From positions 1 through 5,699 of the forward strand of contig JAKJBT010000097.1 of assembly GCA_022706865.1 (NCBI GenBank): DNA of 5,699 nt. The letters run 5' to 3'. How positions within the stretch are numbered: position 1 is the stretch's first letter; the number at the start of each line of letters is the position of its first letter. This DNA is from Bacillota bacterium. Lineage in GTDB: Bacteria; Bacillota_A; Clostridia; Lutisporales; Lutisporaceae. Positions 4,858 to 5,699 of this stretch are shown here, piece after piece. The position numbers and the translations under genes are program-made. The notes beneath the pieces were generated by a model. It made no database searches, had not been told where the DNA came from, and saw only the letters and a list, made by a program, of their open reading frames with translations.

Positions 4858-5699
4858 GAAAGATGCCCTTGTAACCGCAGTAATTAAAGCTGACGGATAT
4901 GGACACGGAGCAACAAAAATAGCACAGACCCTTTTGGAGAATGGGGCAGACAGATTTGCCGTTGCTGTGCTGGATGAGGGTATCGAGCTTAGGGAAGCAG
5001 GCTTTGAAGTGCCTATTCTAATCCTCGGCTTTACCGACAAGGAAAGGGCAGAGGAAATAGTAAGCTACGATTTAGAGCAGGCTGTGTATTCCTGGGAACT
5101 GGCAGAAGCAATTTCTAAGGAGGCCGTGAAGCAGAATAAAACTGCAAAAATCCATATAAAAGTTGATACGGGGATGGGAAGAATAGGCTTAAGGCCCGAC
5201 AAGGACTCCGTACAGCTTATAAAGAAGATCAGCAAACTGCCCAATATTGCTATTGAAGGCATATTTACACATTTTGCAGTGGCTGATACCTTGGATAAAA
5301 CATATACTGAAGGACAATATGAGAGATTCACGTGGATATGCGGAGAGCTTGAACGTGAGAATGTCAAAATAAATGTAAAACACTGCGGAAACAGTGCTGC
5401 AATAATTGACCTTCCGAATATGCATCTTAATATGGTCAGAGCGGGAATAATCCTCTATGGCTTGAAGCCTTCGGACGAGGTAATGCTTGATAAGATTGAG
5501 CTTAAACAGGTTATGTCATTGAAGGTCAGAATCACACATGTCAAGGAGATAGAAGCCGGACAGAGCGTAAGTTACGGAAGAAGGTTCATTGCAGAAAAGA
5601 AGAGCAAAATCGCATCACTGCCTGTCGGCTATGCCGATGGCTATACGAGAATGCTGTCAGGCAAGGCAGAAGCATTGGTAAAAGGCCGGAGAGTACCTG
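4766..5699 (+). CDS. alr: alanine racemase, PLP-dependent (3' end beyond window)
   Basis: Interconverts L- and D-alanine in the cytoplasm, supplying D-Ala for peptidoglycan; in spore formers some paralogues adjust L-Ala levels that affect germination. The first 311 codons are present of roughly 380-390 usual. Seen in order: the N-terminal RAAWVEVDLDALAHN; AVIKADGYGHG with the PLP lysine Lys41; KVDTGMGRIG with the Arg139 that contacts PLP; CGNSAA (207-212) and RAGIILYG (226-232) of the phosphate-binding region; and SVSYGRRF with Tyr270, the second catalytic base from the other subunit. GYADGY (288-293) follows, then the frame leaves the window, so the C-terminal phosphate-binding tyrosine cannot be checked. 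ATG 4766 is used because AGGAG (4751-4755) lies 10 nt upstream and the N-terminus aligns with the family. The start lies inside the lipoprotein gene, overlapping it by 92 nt, so translational coupling is likely. Confidence 0.96.
   Translation, partial: MYDLKKIRAAWVEVDLDALAHNMREIRRLAKKDALVTAVIKADGYGHGATKIAQTLLENGADRFAVAVLDEGIELREAGFEVPILILGFTDKERAEEIVSYDLEQAVYSWELAEAISKEAVKQNKTAKIHIKVDTGMGRIGLRPDKDSVQLIKKISKLPNIAIEGIFTHFAVADTLDKTYTEGQYERFTWICGELERENVKINVKHCGNSAAIIDLPNMHLNMVRAGIILYGLKPSDEVMLDKIELKQVMSLKVRITHVKEIEAGQSVSYGRRFIAEKKSKIASLPVGYADGYTRMLSGKAEALVKGRRVP

Noticed and set aside
4747..5425. Minus-strand frames 4747-5040, 5065-5367 and 5189-5425
   Set aside because: Antisense to alanine racemase, whose PLP and catalytic motifs are intact in the plus frame.

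Overview
The window looks like chromosomal DNA of a spore-forming, low-to-moderate-GC member of the Clostridia (Firmicutes). The evidence is strong AGGAGG-type ribosome binding sites, GTG and TTG starts, sigma-A promoters, a small lipoprotein of the LolA/GerS type next to alanine racemase, and a single-domain AcpS. Assignment to a genus is not possible from the sequence alone.

Left part (about 1-2744): a divergent pair. A six-TM CcdA/DsbD-type thiol-disulfide electron carrier reads leftward (123-827, TTG start). An FAD-dependent CoA-disulfide/persulfide reductase with a fused C-terminal rhodanese domain reads rightward (1068-2744). Between them are two nearly identical C-tract pseudo-palindromes (857-872 and 984-1002; shared core TACCCCCCRTRGGTAT). 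Each sits at the predicted transcription start of one of the two genes. The sites look like operators of the CsoR/CstR repressor family. Because both target genes handle thiols or sulfane sulfur, the best inference is a CstR-like, persulfide-responsive mini-regulon joining cytoplasmic sulfane-sulfur reduction to transmembrane thiol redox. The repressor itself is not in the window.

Middle part (2745-3503): one monocistronic gene for a charged, mostly coiled-coil cytoplasmic protein of unknown function. It has its own sigma-A-like promoter overlapping the end of the reductase gene and ends in a strong intrinsic terminator (3461-3503).

Right part (3504-5699): acpS (holo-ACP synthase), then a GTG-started lipoprotein with a LolA/RseB-like fold resembling the Clostridioides difficile germination lipoprotein GerS, then alr (alanine racemase, cut by the window end). 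The lipoprotein frame runs 92 nt into alr, giving it an odd Gly/Ser/Cys-rich tail that may reflect a frameshift. The lipoprotein-alr order matches the gerS-alr2 arrangement known from C. difficile, which hints at a role in spore cortex or germination. An exact sigma-E-type -10 match lies upstream but with poor -35 spacing.

The first ~120 bases hold only the possible tail of an unidentified reading frame and no recognisable element.
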